Source of the DNA: Metabacillus mangrovi
GTDB lineage: Bacteria > Bacillota > Bacilli > Bacillales > Bacillaceae
Reading direction: 5' to 3'
Length of the DNA stretch: 64,000 bases
NCBI RefSeq assembly: GCF_009711125.1
Contig: NZ_WMIB01000001.1
Coordinates: 1 to 64,000, forward strand
The translations under genes were made by a program, and so were the position numbers. The notes below the pieces were generated by a model that did not search any database, was not told the DNA's origin, and was given only the letters and a program-made list of their open reading frames with translations. Shown one piece after another: positions 45,255-54,857 of the stretch (position 1 is its first letter; each line of letters begins with the position of its first letter).

Positions 45255-46196
45255 TTGTCTGAAAAACAAAATGTGCTGGTCATTATCGGACCGACAGGGG
45301 TTGGCAAAACCAGTCTGAGTCTTGATGCAGCAGAGCGATACAACGGAGAAATTATCAGCGGGGATTCCATGCAGATCTACCGCGGCATGGATATTGGAAC
45401 CGCAAAAATCAGAAAAGAAGAGATGAGGGGCATTCCCCATCATCTCATTGATATCAGGGATCCTGATGAAAGCTTCTCGGCAGCCGATTTTAAGGAGCTT
45501 GCCCGGGGGGCTGTAGAGGATATTGCTTCTAGAGGGAAGCTCCCGATTATCGCAGGGGGCACGGGACTTTATATTCAGTCGCTGCTGTATGATTACAGCT
45601 TTTCCGAACAGCCCTCTGACCCTGAATACCGGCAAGAGCTGGAGAAGGCAGCGGAAGAAAAAGGTGCGGAGTATGTCCACGGCCTGCTTCAGGCAGCGGA
45701 TCCGGAATCAGCTGAGCGCATTCATCCGAATAACGAAAGACGAGTCATCCGTGCTCTGGAAATTTACAGAAGTTCAGGGAAAACGATGACGGAGCAGCTG
45801 GCGGCCCAGAAGCGGGAGGAACACTTCCAATCTGCAATTATAGGCTTGACGATGGACCGTGAAACCCTGTACTATCGAATTAACCGGCGGGTTGAAGCGA
45901 TGATGGAACAGGGGCTTGAGGAAGAAGTATCCCGGCTCTACGGATCCGGGCTGCGGAATACCCAGTCTGTTCAGGCAATCGGCTATAAAGAACTGTACGA
46001 ATTTCTTGAAGGCCGGGTCTCTCTGGATGAAGCATGCGAAAACCTGAAGCAGAATTCCAGAAGATATGCGAAACGGCAGCTTACCTGGTTCCGGAACAAA
46101 ATGGACGTTCAATGGTTTGATTTGACTCCTCCGGCGGATTATGAAAAGAAGCTTGACGAAATTTTTACATACATTGCAGGAAAGCTTCATCTTTAA
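45255..46196 (+). CDS. miaA: tRNA dimethylallyltransferase MiaA
   Basis: A 313-residue enzyme that puts a dimethylallyl group on N6 of A37 in tRNAs reading UNN codons; MiaB then adds the methylthio group. P-loop GPTGVGKT is at 12-19; the substrate motif SGDSMQIYRGMDIGTAK and the GGTGLY segment are present. The start is TTG 45255, preceded by GAGAGTGATG. It is 39 bases from hfq; miaA-hfq is an old linkage. Confidence 0.96.
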   Translation: MSEKQNVLVIIGPTGVGKTSLSLDAAERYNGEIISGDSMQIYRGMDIGTAKIRKEEMRGIPHHLIDIRDPDESFSAADFKELARGAVEDIASRGKLPIIAGGTGLYIQSLLYDYSFSEQPSDPEYRQELEKAAEEKGAEYVHGLLQAADPESAERIHPNNERRVIRALEIYRSSGKTMTEQLAAQKREEHFQSAIIGLTMDRETLYYRINRRVEAMMEQGLEEEVSRLYGSGLRNTQSVQAIGYKELYEFLEGRVSLDEACENLKQNSRRYAKRQLTWFRNKMDVQWFDLTPPADYEKKLDEIFTYIAGKLHL

Positions 46197-46235
46197 TCGA
46201 ATAGTAACTTTATAGAGACATGAGGAGGACAAAAC

Positions 46236-46460
46236 ATGAAACAAGCAATCAATATTCAGGATCAGTTTTTGAACCAGCTGCGCAAGGATGGAGTTTTTGT
46301 CACCGTATTTCTTCTCAACGGATTTCAGTTGAGAGGACTGGTAAAAGGATTTGACAATTTCACTGTGATGCTTGAAACCGAAGGCAAGCAGCAGTTAATT
46401 TATAAGCACGCCATCTCAACCTTTGCACCTCAGAAAAACATCCAGCTTGAAACCGAATAA
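46236..46460 (+). CDS. hfq: RNA chaperone Hfq
   Basis: A 74-residue Sm-like protein that forms hexameric rings and binds RNA. Sm1 ([25 protein letters not shown]) and Sm2 ([12 protein letters not shown]) are both complete, including the YKHA motif. Strong ribosome site GAGGAGGA. A terminator follows. Confidence 0.97.
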   Translation: MKQAINIQDQFLNQLRKDGVFVTVFLLNGFQLRGLVKGFDNFTVMLETEGKQQLIYKHAISTFAPQKNIQLETE

Positions 46461-46478
46461 TTGACATTTGTCCTGTTA

Positions 46479-46508
46479 CCGCATGCCGCCCGGCATGCGG
46501 TTTTTATT
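46479..46508 (+). terminator. Terminator after hfq
   Basis: Stem CCGCATGCC/GGCATGCGG with a GCCC loop and T's. Confidence 0.93.
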
Positions 46509-46696
46509 TAGGATCCGGTGAGTTTCCCTGCGCAGCTGCCAGTCTTACTGGAAGATGGAAGGCGGGCACTTGATTTGCAGGGGTTGTACACCGGCAGAGA
46601 GTGAATACATATTAGAAGATACAGGAAAACAATAGGCATCTGTCACGGCTGGTGCCCAGCCGGCGTATAGTAATGGAGAAAGCTGAGGTGAAACTC

Positions 46697-47653
46697 TTGG
46701 ATCAGGCAGTTACTTACAAAAATAACGGACAGATCAATATCATATTAAACGGCCAGTCTAAATCAGCTAGGGAAGCAGAAGGGAAAGGCTATGACCTTGT
46801 CCTGCCGAAAGCGGATTTCAAGCATGCCATTCTCAGACAAATAGAAGATGAAATGAGCGCATTAGTCGGAATGGAGGAAATGAAAAAAAACATAAAAGAA
46901 ATTTATGCCTGGATCTTTGTCAGCCAGAAACGGGAGGAGCAGGGCCTGAAGGCTGGAAAGCAGGCTCTTCATATGATGTTTAAAGGGAATCCCGGTACCG
47001 GGAAAACAACGGTGGCCCGGCTGATCGGCAAATTGTTCTGCCAGATGAATGTTTTGTCAAAAGGCCACTTGATCGAAGCGGAACGGGCAGATTTAGTAGG
47101 GGAGTATATCGGCCATACCGCCCAAAAGACACGGGATTTGATAAAAAGATCCCTTGGAGGCATCCTCTTCATCGATGAGGCATACTCTCTCGCCCGCGGG
47201 GGTGAAAAGGACTTTGGAAAAGAGGCCATCGACACGCTTGTAAAGCATATGGAGGATAAGCAGCACGAATTTATTCTGATCCTCGCAGGCTACTCCAGGG
47301 AGATGGACCATTTTCTTTCACTCAATCCCGGGCTGCATTCCAGGTTTCCTCTCGTGATCGATTTTCCGGATTATTCCGTAGACCAGCTGATGGACATATC
47401 CAGGAGAATGATCGAGGAGAGAGAATATGTCTGGAGCAGGGAAGCGGAGTGGAAGCTCAGAGATTATCTGATGACAGTTAAAAGCATGACCCAGCCGTCA
47501 AAATTCAGCAACGGAAGGTTTATCAGAAACGTGATTGAAAAATCGATCAGGGCACAGGCGATGCGGCTTCTTCTCGCTGACCGTTATACGAAGGAAGAAT
47601 TGATTACAATTAAGGCCCAGGACCTGCAAATCCGGGAAGAAAAGCCGCTCTGA
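46697..47653 (+). CDS. spoVK: Stage V sporulation protein K (AAA+ ATPase)
   Basis: A 318-residue AAA+ protein of the CbxX/CfqX branch, needed for spore maturation in the mother cell. Walker A GNPGTGKT is at 97-104; Walker B is in GGILFIDEAYSLARGG; the sensor-2 region contains the NGRFIRNVIEKSIRAQAMR stretch. The start is TTG 46697, five bases after GAGGTGA, giving the N-terminus MDQAVTYKNNGQIN that lines up with B. subtilis SpoVK. In-frame starts at 46652 and 46673 have no ribosome site. The 236-base gap upstream holds no other gene; a sigma-E promoter is expected there, but I cannot place one with confidence. Confidence 0.93.
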   Translation: MDQAVTYKNNGQINIILNGQSKSAREAEGKGYDLVLPKADFKHAILRQIEDEMSALVGMEEMKKNIKEIYAWIFVSQKREEQGLKAGKQALHMMFKGNPGTGKTTVARLIGKLFCQMNVLSKGHLIEAERADLVGEYIGHTAQKTRDLIKRSLGGILFIDEAYSLARGGEKDFGKEAIDTLVKHMEDKQHEFILILAGYSREMDHFLSLNPGLHSRFPLVIDFPDYSVDQLMDISRRMIEEREYVWSREAEWKLRDYLMTVKSMTQPSKFSNGRFIRNVIEKSIRAQAMRLLLADRYTKEELITIKAQDLQIREEKPL

Positions 47654-47669
47654 GCGGTTTTTTTTATGG
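47642..47669 (+). terminator. Terminator overlapping the spoVK stop
   Basis: Stem CCGCT/AGCGG around CTG, flanked by A's and T's; the stop codon lies inside. Confidence 0.7.
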
Positions 47670-47792
47670 AAATATAATGATTCCCGAAAGGATATTTGCA
47701 GATAATGTTGAAATTGTGTGAATCTTGTCAATAAACTGGTTTGTTTTTGATGAAAACGGGTAAATGGGTAGAGGGGAAGACTCACTTTTTAA

Positions 47793-47801
47793 TGATATGA
47801 T
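47793..47801 (+). promoter_or_regulatory. Extended -10 promoter of the sugar ABC operon
   Basis: TGATATGAT (47793-47801), 43 bp before the start of the binding protein. Confidence 0.45.
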
Positions 47802-47843
47802 TAAAAAGAAATCTGAATGTTGCGAAAGATGGGAGGAAGGTTT

Positions 47844-49109
47844 TTGAAAAATTCTCGGTGGAACATCATGAAAATCCTTACGGCTGCAATGCTGCTGCTA
47901 TTGGCGGGCTGCGGGCAGGGAGGAAGCGGGAAAGCGCAGATTGACTTTATGTGGTTCTCCGACGGCGGGGAAGGCGAAGTTATGAAGGATATTATTGAAG
48001 AATATGAAAAGCAGCATCCGGAAGTGGATATTAATCTTGTGGAAGTTGCTTTCAAGGATGTAAAAACAAAGCTTAAAACGATGATTGCAGGAGGCAAACC
48101 CCCGGCAATGGTAAGGATTAATGATACATATGAATTTGCTGATTATGCGATTGACCTGACGGATTATGTCGGAGATCAGGACAAGTTCACAAGCCAGTTT
48201 GAAGATTCCATAAAACCGTTCTACGTTATCAACGACCGGATTATCGCCGCTCCAATGGACATAACCGCGAACGGTATGTATTACAATAAGGACCTTTTTA
48301 AAAAGGCGGGAGTGGAAGTCCCTCAGTCACCGGATGAAATCTGGACGTGGGGAGAGTTCCGCGAAGCTCTTAGTAAAATCAAAGATTCCGGTGAAGCGCG
48401 CTACCCGATGGTGTGGGATTTTTCCGGCCACCGCTGGTCGACCATGATGTATGAATATGGCGGACAATTGTTCAGCGAAGATCTGAAAAAGGCAGAAGTC
48501 AACAGCCCTGAGGCCGTTAAAGCGCTCAAAGAATTTAAAGCGATGCACGAGGAGGGCCTCATGCCGGATTCGGTATGGCTGGGCGGGGAAAACCCGAACA
48601 ATCTGTTCCGCTCTGGTACAGTTGCTGTTCATCTGGCGGGCAACTGGATGATGGGAAGCTATAAAGATATTACCCATTTTGACTGGGGAGTAACCTATCT
48701 GCCTCAGGAGGACAGGCGTTCATCAGTCCCGGGCGGAAAATACGTGATGGGCATGAAGGGTACGGGTGTCGAAAAAGAGACTGCAGAATTTATCAAATAT
48801 CTATCTACAAAAGAAGTAAATGCGGAATACATTGAGCGTTCGCTTTTCCTCAGTGCGAGGAAGGATAATAAGAATTTAAGTTATCCGCTCGATGACAAGA
48901 TGTTTGAAGTATTCACTGATGAGTTCAAAAACACAGCTCCGGAAGCAGCGCGTGACTGGTCATACCAGCAGGTTATATCCAAAAATGCGGGTGACCTGAC
49001 GACAGGGATCTCCAAAGCGCTTAAAGGAGAGTCCACACCGCAGGAAGCACTCGATGAAGTGGCTAAAATCTTCAATGAGACAATTGCGCAGAACAGTGAA
49101 AAGCCATAA
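47844..49109 (+). CDS. Sugar-binding lipoprotein of a CUT1 ABC importer
   Basis: A 421-residue extracellular solute-binding protein of family 1 (maltose/multi-sugar type). The signal peptide ends in lipobox LLAGC with lipidated C23. The N-lobe starts at IDFMWFSDGGEG. TTG 47844, seven bases after GGAGG, is the best start. Two permease genes follow; no ATPase gene is present, so the system probably uses a shared MsmX-type ATPase from elsewhere. No glycosidase is nearby, so the sugar is unknown. The operon is absent from this place in B. subtilis. Confidence 0.88.
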   Translation: MKNSRWNIMKILTAAMLLLLAGCGQGGSGKAQIDFMWFSDGGEGEVMKDIIEEYEKQHPEVDINLVEVAFKDVKTKLKTMIAGGKPPAMVRINDTYEFADYAIDLTDYVGDQDKFTSQFEDSIKPFYVINDRIIAAPMDITANGMYYNKDLFKKAGVEVPQSPDEIWTWGEFREALSKIKDSGEARYPMVWDFSGHRWSTMMYEYGGQLFSEDLKKAEVNSPEAVKALKEFKAMHEEGLMPDSVWLGGENPNNLFRSGTVAVHLAGNWMMGSYKDITHFDWGVTYLPQEDRRSSVPGGKYVMGMKGTGVEKETAEFIKYLSTKEVNAEYIERSLFLSARKDNKNLSYPLDDKMFEVFTDEFKNTAPEAARDWSYQQVISKNAGDLTTGISKALKGESTPQEALDEVAKIFNETIAQNSEKP

Positions 49110-49125
49110 AGGAGGGTGAAAAACA

Positions 49126-50061
49126 ATGGTGGTGGAAAAGTCAAAAGCGGTCTCGGTGCCGATTAAGAAAACAAAAGTCCAGTCAATGAAAAAAGAGCAG
49201 AGCAGAAGAAAATGGGCACCTTATCTATTCGTTCTTCCCAATTTGCTCATATTCCTGACGTTTATCATTATTCCGGCTCTGATGGGTCTGGTCTATTCAT
49301 TCACAAGATACAATGGCGTTTCTGAGATGACCTTTATCGGACTGGAAAACTACGTCCGGCTATTCAACAATCCGGAATTCTGGAAGATCATGATGAACAC
49401 CATCTATTATGCAGCATTGGTCGTTCCGCTCGTTTTTGCAATCTCACTCGGCATTGCCGTTTTGATGATTAAAGAAATGAGGGCGAGAGGCATTTTCAGA
49501 GCCATCATATTCTGGCCGACGATGATCTCATTCATTATTGTCGGTCTGTCCTGGAAATGGATTTTCGGAGACAGTTTCGGCATCATCACGTACTTGCTGG
49601 AAGCATGGGGCCTGCCTTCGGTAAAATGGCTGTCGGATCCCGCTGTAGCAAAAATCACCATCGTTATTGCGACGATTTGGGCAAGGGTCGGGTTTTTTAT
49701 GGTCATCTTTATTGCAGGCCTTCAGGCGATACCCGCTTCTTATTACGAAGCTGCACAGATTGATGGGGCGAACCGCCGCCAGCTTTTCTGGAAAATTACG
49801 TTTCCGCTGTTGAAGCCGACGAGTCTGCTCGTGTTTATGCTGTTGATCGTCGAGTCTGTCAAAGCCTATCCGCTCATTTTCTCCCTTACCGGAGGAGGGC
49901 CGGCTAATGAAACGAAACTAATGGTCCAGTACATCTTTGAGTTCGGGTTCACGAAGAGTGAGGTCGGATATGCAAGCGCCATGTCGGTCATATTGTTCCT
50001 GCTGATCGGGATTTTCACCCTGATTCAATTCAAGTGGGCGAACGGAGGTAAAATCGATTGA
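49126..50061 (+). CDS. Sugar ABC importer permease 1 (MalF-type)
   Basis: A 311-residue permease with a basic N-terminal tail and six predicted helices. The EAA loop that docks the ATPase reads EAAQIDGANRRQLFWKITF. AAAGGAGGG precedes ATG 49126, 16 bases after the binding-protein stop. The stop overlaps the next start by four bases (TTGA). Confidence 0.92.
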   Translation: MVVEKSKAVSVPIKKTKVQSMKKEQSRRKWAPYLFVLPNLLIFLTFIIIPALMGLVYSFTRYNGVSEMTFIGLENYVRLFNNPEFWKIMMNTIYYAALVVPLVFAISLGIAVLMIKEMRARGIFRAIIFWPTMISFIIVGLSWKWIFGDSFGIITYLLEAWGLPSVKWLSDPAVAKITIVIATIWARVGFFMVIFIAGLQAIPASYYEAAQIDGANRRQLFWKITFPLLKPTSLLVFMLLIVESVKAYPLIFSLTGGGPANETKLMVQYIFEFGFTKSEVGYASAMSVILFLLIGIFTLIQFKWANGGKID

Positions 50062-50876
50062 CACAGAGAGCCGGATTTTTTACGTATTTTGCTTTGATAC
50101 TGCTGGCATTGCTTTTTATCGCCCCTGTATTTTGGATTTTCCTTTCTTCATTGAAAGGACCGATCGACTTGTATGCCTGGCCGCCTAAATTCCTGCCGGA
50201 GTCCTTTTCTCTTGAAAACTTTATCGCGGCGTTCAGCAAAGGGAATTTCGGGCTTTACTTCTTTAACAGCGCTGTTGTAGCGGTGGCAGCCACTCTTTTG
50301 ACGCTTTTGATCAATACGATGGCCGGGTATGCGCTCTCAAAGTTCCGGTTCAAGGGAGATACCCTGATCCTGTTCCTGTTTCTTTCGACTTTAATGATTC
50401 CCATTGAGGTCATCATGACGCCGATTTTTACTGTCATCAGCAAGCTCGGACTGTATAACAATCTGCTCGGACTGATCATTCCGCCGGCTGCCACGCCGAT
50501 GGGAGTGTTCCTGATCAGACAGTACCTTCTGACCGTGCCGGATGATCTGCTGGAAGCAGCAAGGATGGATGGAGCCGGTGAGTGGAGAATTTTCTGGACG
50601 ATCATTGTTCCGATTGCAAAGCCGGTTATCGCGGTGCTGACGATTTTCTCCTTTATGTGGAGATGGGATGATTTTATCTGGCCGCTGATTGTCATCAGTG
50701 ATCCATCCAAGTACACGATTCAGCTGGCACTGGCGAATTTCATCGGAGAGTTCAGGGTGGACTGGGGCAGCCTGCTTGCCATGTCTGTGGTCACAATGAT
50801 CCCGATCCTGATAGTCTTCCTTATTTTCCAAAAACAGTTCATCAAAGGAATTGCTACGTCGGGAATGAAAGACTAA
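50058..50876 (+). CDS. Sugar ABC importer permease 2 (MalG-type)
   Basis: A 272-residue permease with six predicted helices and the EAA loop EAARMDGAGEWRIFWTIIV. The start is TTG 50058 after GGAGGT inside the end of the preceding gene. With permease 1 it forms the membrane core. Last gene of the operon; a strong terminator that also serves the converging gene follows. Confidence 0.92.
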   Translation: MTQRAGFFTYFALILLALLFIAPVFWIFLSSLKGPIDLYAWPPKFLPESFSLENFIAAFSKGNFGLYFFNSAVVAVAATLLTLLINTMAGYALSKFRFKGDTLILFLFLSTLMIPIEVIMTPIFTVISKLGLYNNLLGLIIPPAATPMGVFLIRQYLLTVPDDLLEAARMDGAGEWRIFWTIIVPIAKPVIAVLTIFSFMWRWDDFIWPLIVISDPSKYTIQLALANFIGEFRVDWGSLLAMSVVTMIPILIVFLIFQKQFIKGIATSGMKD

Positions 50877-50878
50877 TA

Positions 50879-50911
50879 GAAAAAAAGCGCAGATTCTGCG
50901 CTTTTTTTATT
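50879..50911. terminator. Bidirectional terminator between the sugar operon and the TRIC gene
   Basis: Stem AAAAAAGCGCAG/CTGCGCTTTTTT with a three-base loop; A- and T-runs on both sides allow termination in both directions. Confidence 0.9.
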
Positions 50912-51530
50912 GTTCAAGATGGCGGTCGCGATCATAAAAGCTTCTGGTGGGCAGTCTCCATTGATACGTATAGGAAAGGATCCGGAGCAGGGTAATAGCC
51001 GCGAACAGGGTATACAGTTCGAGCGGGGACTGGCCCCACCCCAGCCCGATCGCCAATCCGCCGATAATGGCCCAGACAGCATAGATTTCAGAACGGAGGA
51101 CGAGCGGTTTCCTGCGCGCGAGCACATCCCGGATGATTCCGCCGCCGCTCCCGGTTAAAACGGCTGCAACGATAACCGCGCTCAGGGGATGTCCCATGTT
51201 CGCAGCATACAGTGCACCCTGGATGGCGAATGCAGACAGACCGATCGCATCTGTAATGTTCCCCCACCTGTTCCAATGCTTGAGCAGCCTTTGCGGGAAA
51301 AGAAAGACCGCTGTGATAAAAAACAGGGCGATCTGAAAATACAGTCCCTGCTCCCATAATGCTGAGACCGGTACGCCGATAAGCAAGTTCCGTATCGCGC
51401 CCCCGCCAAACGCTGTCACAATTCCAAGTATATAAACGCCAAAGATATCGTACTCTTCTTCCATGGCCACAATGGCCCCGCTGATGGCAAAAGCTGCTGT
51501 GCCGATCATGCTTAATACTTCCCAAGTCAT
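50907..51530 (-). CDS. TRIC cation channel family protein (UPF0126, YvgT-like)
   Basis: A 207-residue membrane protein with seven predicted helices and the two-fold TRIC repeat: GTAAFAISGAIVAM in the first half and GLSAFAIQGALYA in the second; glycine-rich stretches FGGGAIRNLL and GSGGGIIRDVL also repeat. Bacterial TRIC homologues form K+-permeable trimers. I place the start at 51530 after AAAAGGAG on the minus strand; the longer open frame to 51668 runs into the hflX promoter region. It is divergent from hflX. Confidence 0.87.
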   Translation of the reverse strand: MTWEVLSMIGTAAFAISGAIVAMEEEYDIFGVYILGIVTAFGGGAIRNLLIGVPVSALWEQGLYFQIALFFITAVFLFPQRLLKHWNRWGNITDAIGLSAFAIQGALYAANMGHPLSAVIVAAVLTGSGGGIIRDVLARRKPLVLRSEIYAVWAIIGGLAIGLGWGQSPLELYTLFAAITLLRILSYTYQWRLPTRSFYDRDRHLEQ

Positions 51531-51617
51531 CGCTTTCTCCTTTTCATGTTCAACCGTATCGATTTTAGCTTCTGTTCCCCAATTTATCAATGATTTTTTT
51601 AAAAACCGGTGCAAAAA

Positions 51618-51626
51618 TGGTATGAT
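51618..51626 (+). promoter_or_regulatory. Extended -10 promoter of hflX-ynbB
   Basis: TGGTATGAT (51618-51626), about 70 bp before hflX; no clear -35. Confidence 0.4.
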
Positions 51627-51696
51627 AAGTTTAATCTTACATTTAAGCGGCTGCAAAAGCATTTGCAAGTGTCCGCTAAAAAGGCAGGAATGACGA

Positions 51697-52971
51697 TTGA
51701 ACGAATTTTCACATACACAGCCTGAGAAGGCGATTATTGTCGGGTGCCAGCTTTCTTTCGTGTCGGATGAGCAGTTCCGCTATTCAATGGAAGAGCTGGT
51801 TTCCCTTATTAAAACAGCAAAAGGCCAGTCCATCGCTTCTGTAACCCAGAAACGGGACCGTCTTCATCCGGCTACCTGCATTGGGAAAGGAAAGCTTGAA
51901 GAATTGAAGGCGCTCACCGAAGAGTATGAACCGGATGCAGTGATCTTCAACGGCGAGCTTTCGCCGAGCCAGATCAGGAACCTGCAGCGGGAGCTAGATG
52001 TGAAGGTGATCGACCGCACGCAGCTCATTCTTGATATTTTTGCCCAGCGTGCCCAGACCCGTGAAGGAAAGCTGCAGGTTGAGCTTGCCCAGCTCGATTA
52101 TCTGCTTCCAAGGCTAAGCGGGCAGGGGATCCATCTTTCCAGGCAGGGAGGCGGAATCGGCACGAGAGGTCCGGGTGAAACCCAGCTTGAGACAGACAGA
52201 CGGTACATTAACAGGCGGATGGTGGAGATCAAGCAACAACTGCAGACGGTCATAAGCCACCGGGAAAGGTACCGGGAGAGGCGTAAACGGAATAAAGCGT
52301 TCCAAATCGCACTTGTGGGCTACACGAATGCCGGAAAATCCACCCTGTTTAACCGGCTGACAGAAGCAGACAGCTTTGAAGAGAATCTGTTATTTGCAAC
52401 ACTGGACCCGATGACCCGGAAAATCAAACTTCCGAGCGGCTATCAGGCTCTTCTGACAGATACGGTCGGGTTCATACAGGATCTGCCGACAACATTGGTT
52501 GCAGCCTTCCGTTCTACGCTGGAGGAGGCAAAAGAAGCAGATTTTATTCTCCATGTGGTGGATACGTCCAGTGAGGACAGCATAAACCATGAAAAGACGG
52601 TTTTCGGGCTGCTCAATGAATTGGAAGCAAGCCGCATTCCAAGACTGACCATCTACAATAAAAAGGACGAGATGCTTCCGGATTTCACACCCAATACGGC
52701 TGACCCCTACCTCATTATGAGTGCCTTGAACCCCGGGGATATCAGCGCATTAAGAGAGAAGATCGAAGAACGGGTCATACAGGAAATGGTTCCGTACAGC
52801 CTGGAACTTCCGCCTGATCAGGGAAGAATGATTTCTCAGCTGAAGCAGGATACGATCGTACAGACATTCTTTTTTAATGAAGACAAAGGGATCTATGAAA
52901 TCAGCGGGTATGCCCAGGAAAACGATGCAAAAATTTCAGCACAGAATACTGCAGACAAGGATGAATGGTAA
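51697..52971 (+). CDS. hflX: Ribosome-associated GTPase HflX (YnbA)
   Basis: A 424-residue GTPase that splits stalled or hibernating ribosomes. An N-terminal HflX domain (1-190) with the glycine-rich loop [15 protein letters not shown] precedes the G domain: G1 GYTNAGKS (208-215), G3 DTVGF and G4 NKKD. The start is TTG 51697 after AGGCAGGAA. Its stop touches the ynbB start (TAAATG). Same pair and place as in B. subtilis. Confidence 0.93.
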   Translation: MNEFSHTQPEKAIIVGCQLSFVSDEQFRYSMEELVSLIKTAKGQSIASVTQKRDRLHPATCIGKGKLEELKALTEEYEPDAVIFNGELSPSQIRNLQRELDVKVIDRTQLILDIFAQRAQTREGKLQVELAQLDYLLPRLSGQGIHLSRQGGGIGTRGPGETQLETDRRYINRRMVEIKQQLQTVISHRERYRERRKRNKAFQIALVGYTNAGKSTLFNRLTEADSFEENLLFATLDPMTRKIKLPSGYQALLTDTVGFIQDLPTTLVAAFRSTLEEAKEADFILHVVDTSSEDSINHEKTVFGLLNELEASRIPRLTIYNKKDEMLPDFTPNTADPYLIMSALNPGDISALREKIEERVIQEMVPYSLELPPDQGRMISQLKQDTIVQTFFFNEDKGIYEISGYAQENDAKISAQNTADKDEW

Positions 52972-54240
52972 ATGCTTGAACAGTTACACAATAAAGAAGT
53001 TCTTACAAAGCTGGTAAAAGAAACAGAGCAGCAGATTGCGGAGATTCACCGGAAGATCGATGAACGGATTGAATCCAATCAATACAGGGTGCTTCAGAGC
53101 TATCAGAAACATAAAGTAAGTGATTCTCACTTTATTCCTTCAACCGGCTACGGGTATGATGATAGCGGAAGGGATACGCTTGAGAAGATCTATGCAGAAG
53201 TATTCGGAGGAGAGGCGGCCCTGGTCCGCCCGCAGATTATATCGGGGACCCATGCGATTTCCATCGCACTCTTTGGCGTGCTAAGACCAGGTGATGAGCT
53301 GATCTATATGACAGGAAGGCCTTATGATACGCTTGAAGAAATTGTGGGCATCCGGGGCAGCGGCAGCGGGTCCCTTAAGGAGTTCGGCATCTCTTATCAG
53401 ACCGTTGACCTCCAGGCAGACGGCAAGCCGGACTTGCAGGCTCTCAAAACGGCGATCAGCAGCAAAACGAAGATGGTCGGCATCCAGCGCTCGAAAGGGT
53501 ATGCGAACCGTCCTTCCTTTACGATATCGGAAATCCGTGAAATGATCACATTTGTGAAATCCATCAATCCGGAAATCGTCGTTTTCGTTGACAACTGCTA
53601 TGGTGAATTTATTGAAGAAATGGAACCTTGCCACGCCGGAGCGGATCTGATTGCCGGTTCACTGATCAAAAACCCTGGCGGGGGACTCGCTAAAACAGGC
53701 GGCTACATCGCCGGAAAAAAAGAATGGGTTGAGGCCTGTTCATTCAGGATGACTTCACCGGGCATCGGTGCAGAAGCCGGGGCTTCTTTATACAGTCTTC
53801 AGGAAATGTACCAGGGCTTTTTCCTTGCTCCGCATGTGGCGGGTCAGGCGTTAAAAGGCGCCGTTTTTACAGCGGCCCTTCTTGAAAAAGCGGGTATGAG
53901 AACGTCTCCTTCATGGGATGCACAACGGACAGACTTGATTCAAAGTGTTATTTTTGATGATCCAGAGCGGATGATTGCCTTCTGCCAGGCCATACAATAT
54001 GCTTCCCCAATCAATTCCCACGTCACTCCGTATCCAAGTTATATGCCCGGCTACGAGGATGATGTGATCATGGCAGCGGGAACATTCATACAGGGAGCGA
54101 GCATAGAGCTTACAGCTGATGGGCCGCTAAGACCGCCTTATACTGCTTATGTTCAGGGCGGGCTGACTTATTCGCATGTAAAAATCGCGGTTTGCTCAAG
54201 CCTTGACAGGTTGTTCAGCCAGGAGCTCATCAAACTTTAA
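52972..54240 (+). CDS. ynbB: PLP-dependent protein YnbB (methionine gamma-lyase/aluminium-resistance family)
   Basis: A 422-residue fold-type I PLP enzyme of the family once called aluminium resistance protein. The PLP lysine is expected to be K233 in SLIKNPGGGLAKTGGYIAG; VFVDNCYGEF is a further family mark. The reaction is unproven, with C-S lyase activity as the usual guess. It starts directly after the hflX stop and precedes glnRA. Confidence 0.9.
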   Translation: MLEQLHNKEVLTKLVKETEQQIAEIHRKIDERIESNQYRVLQSYQKHKVSDSHFIPSTGYGYDDSGRDTLEKIYAEVFGGEAALVRPQIISGTHAISIALFGVLRPGDELIYMTGRPYDTLEEIVGIRGSGSGSLKEFGISYQTVDLQADGKPDLQALKTAISSKTKMVGIQRSKGYANRPSFTISEIREMITFVKSINPEIVVFVDNCYGEFIEEMEPCHAGADLIAGSLIKNPGGGLAKTGGYIAGKKEWVEACSFRMTSPGIGAEAGASLYSLQEMYQGFFLAPHVAGQALKGAVFTAALLEKAGMRTSPSWDAQRTDLIQSVIFDDPERMIAFCQAIQYASPINSHVTPYPSYMPGYEDDVIMAAGTFIQGASIELTADGPLRPPYTAYVQGGLTYSHVKIAVCSSLDRLFSQELIKL

Positions 54241-54266
54241 AGGACGGGAGACCCCGTTCTTTTTTG
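54240..54266 (+). terminator. Terminator after ynbB
   Basis: Stem AAGGACGGG/CCCGTTCTT (one G-T pair), loop AGAC, then T's. Confidence 0.88.
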
Positions 54267-54324
54267 TGCATTTTTCCCGGAGTTATCCTGTATAAGGAAG
54301 AATGCTAGGTAAATAGAATTTTAA

Positions 54325-54341
54325 TGTTAGGTATTCTTACA
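54325..54341. promoter_or_regulatory. GlnR/TnrA site O1 ahead of glnRA
   Basis: TGTTA, seven bases, TTACA: a perfect match to TGTNAN7TNACA. Confidence 0.85.
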
Positions 54342-54346
54342 TTAAC

Positions 54347-54375
54347 TTGACACATTATATAACATTGCATATAAT
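54347..54375 (+). promoter_or_regulatory. Consensus glnRA promoter overlapped by GlnR site O2
   Basis: TTGACA (54347-54352), a 17-bp spacer and TATAAT (54370-54375), both perfect. TGACA, seven bases, TAACA (54348-54364) is a second GlnR-type site with one mismatch that covers the -35. O1 and O2 are 23 bp apart, so both face the same side of the helix. This reproduces the B. subtilis glnRA operator layout. Confidence 0.85.
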
Positions 54376-54406
54376 AGCATTAAGATTTGATAAGGAGGAA
54401 AAAGGA

Positions 54407-54805
54407 ATGGGTGATACAATTCGACGCTCAATGCCTTTGTTTCCAATCGGGATTGTCATGCAGCTTACGGAATTGTCTGCAAGACAGATCCGTTATTATG
54501 AGGAGCATGAACTGATTTTCCCTGCCCGTACAGAAGGGAACCGGCGCCTGTTTTCGTTTAACGATGTCGATCAGCTGCTGGAAATCAAGAGCCTGATTGA
54601 ACAGGGTGTCAATCTTGCGGGTATTAAACAAATCTTTAAACGGAAAGATTTGCCGGCACCTGCACAGGCTGAGCCTGTCAAAGCAGAAAAGCCGGATCTT
54701 ACAGATGAAGAGCTGAGGAAGCTCCTTAGAGCCGAAATGGTTCAAAGCGGAAATTCCCGCAGGACCTCACTGAGGCAGGGAGATATGTCCAGGTTCTTCC
54801 ACTGA
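54407..54805 (+). CDS. glnR: Nitrogen regulator GlnR
   Basis: A 132-residue MerR-family repressor that shuts off glnRA and other genes when glutamine is plentiful, activated by feedback-inhibited glutamine synthetase. The helix-turn-helix spans about 12-80 ([20 protein letters not shown]). The C-terminal tail, ending [10 protein letters not shown], is the glutamine-synthetase-sensing part. AAGGAGGAAAAAGG precedes ATG 54407; an in-frame start at 54347 would lie in the promoter and is rejected. Confidence 0.96.
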   Translation: MGDTIRRSMPLFPIGIVMQLTELSARQIRYYEEHELIFPARTEGNRRLFSFNDVDQLLEIKSLIEQGVNLAGIKQIFKRKDLPAPAQAEPVKAEKPDLTDEELRKLLRAEMVQSGNSRRTSLRQGDMSRFFH

Positions 54806-54857
54806 TTATGTGAGCATCAATTAAAAATATATTGTATTCAATTGGGAGGAAATGATT

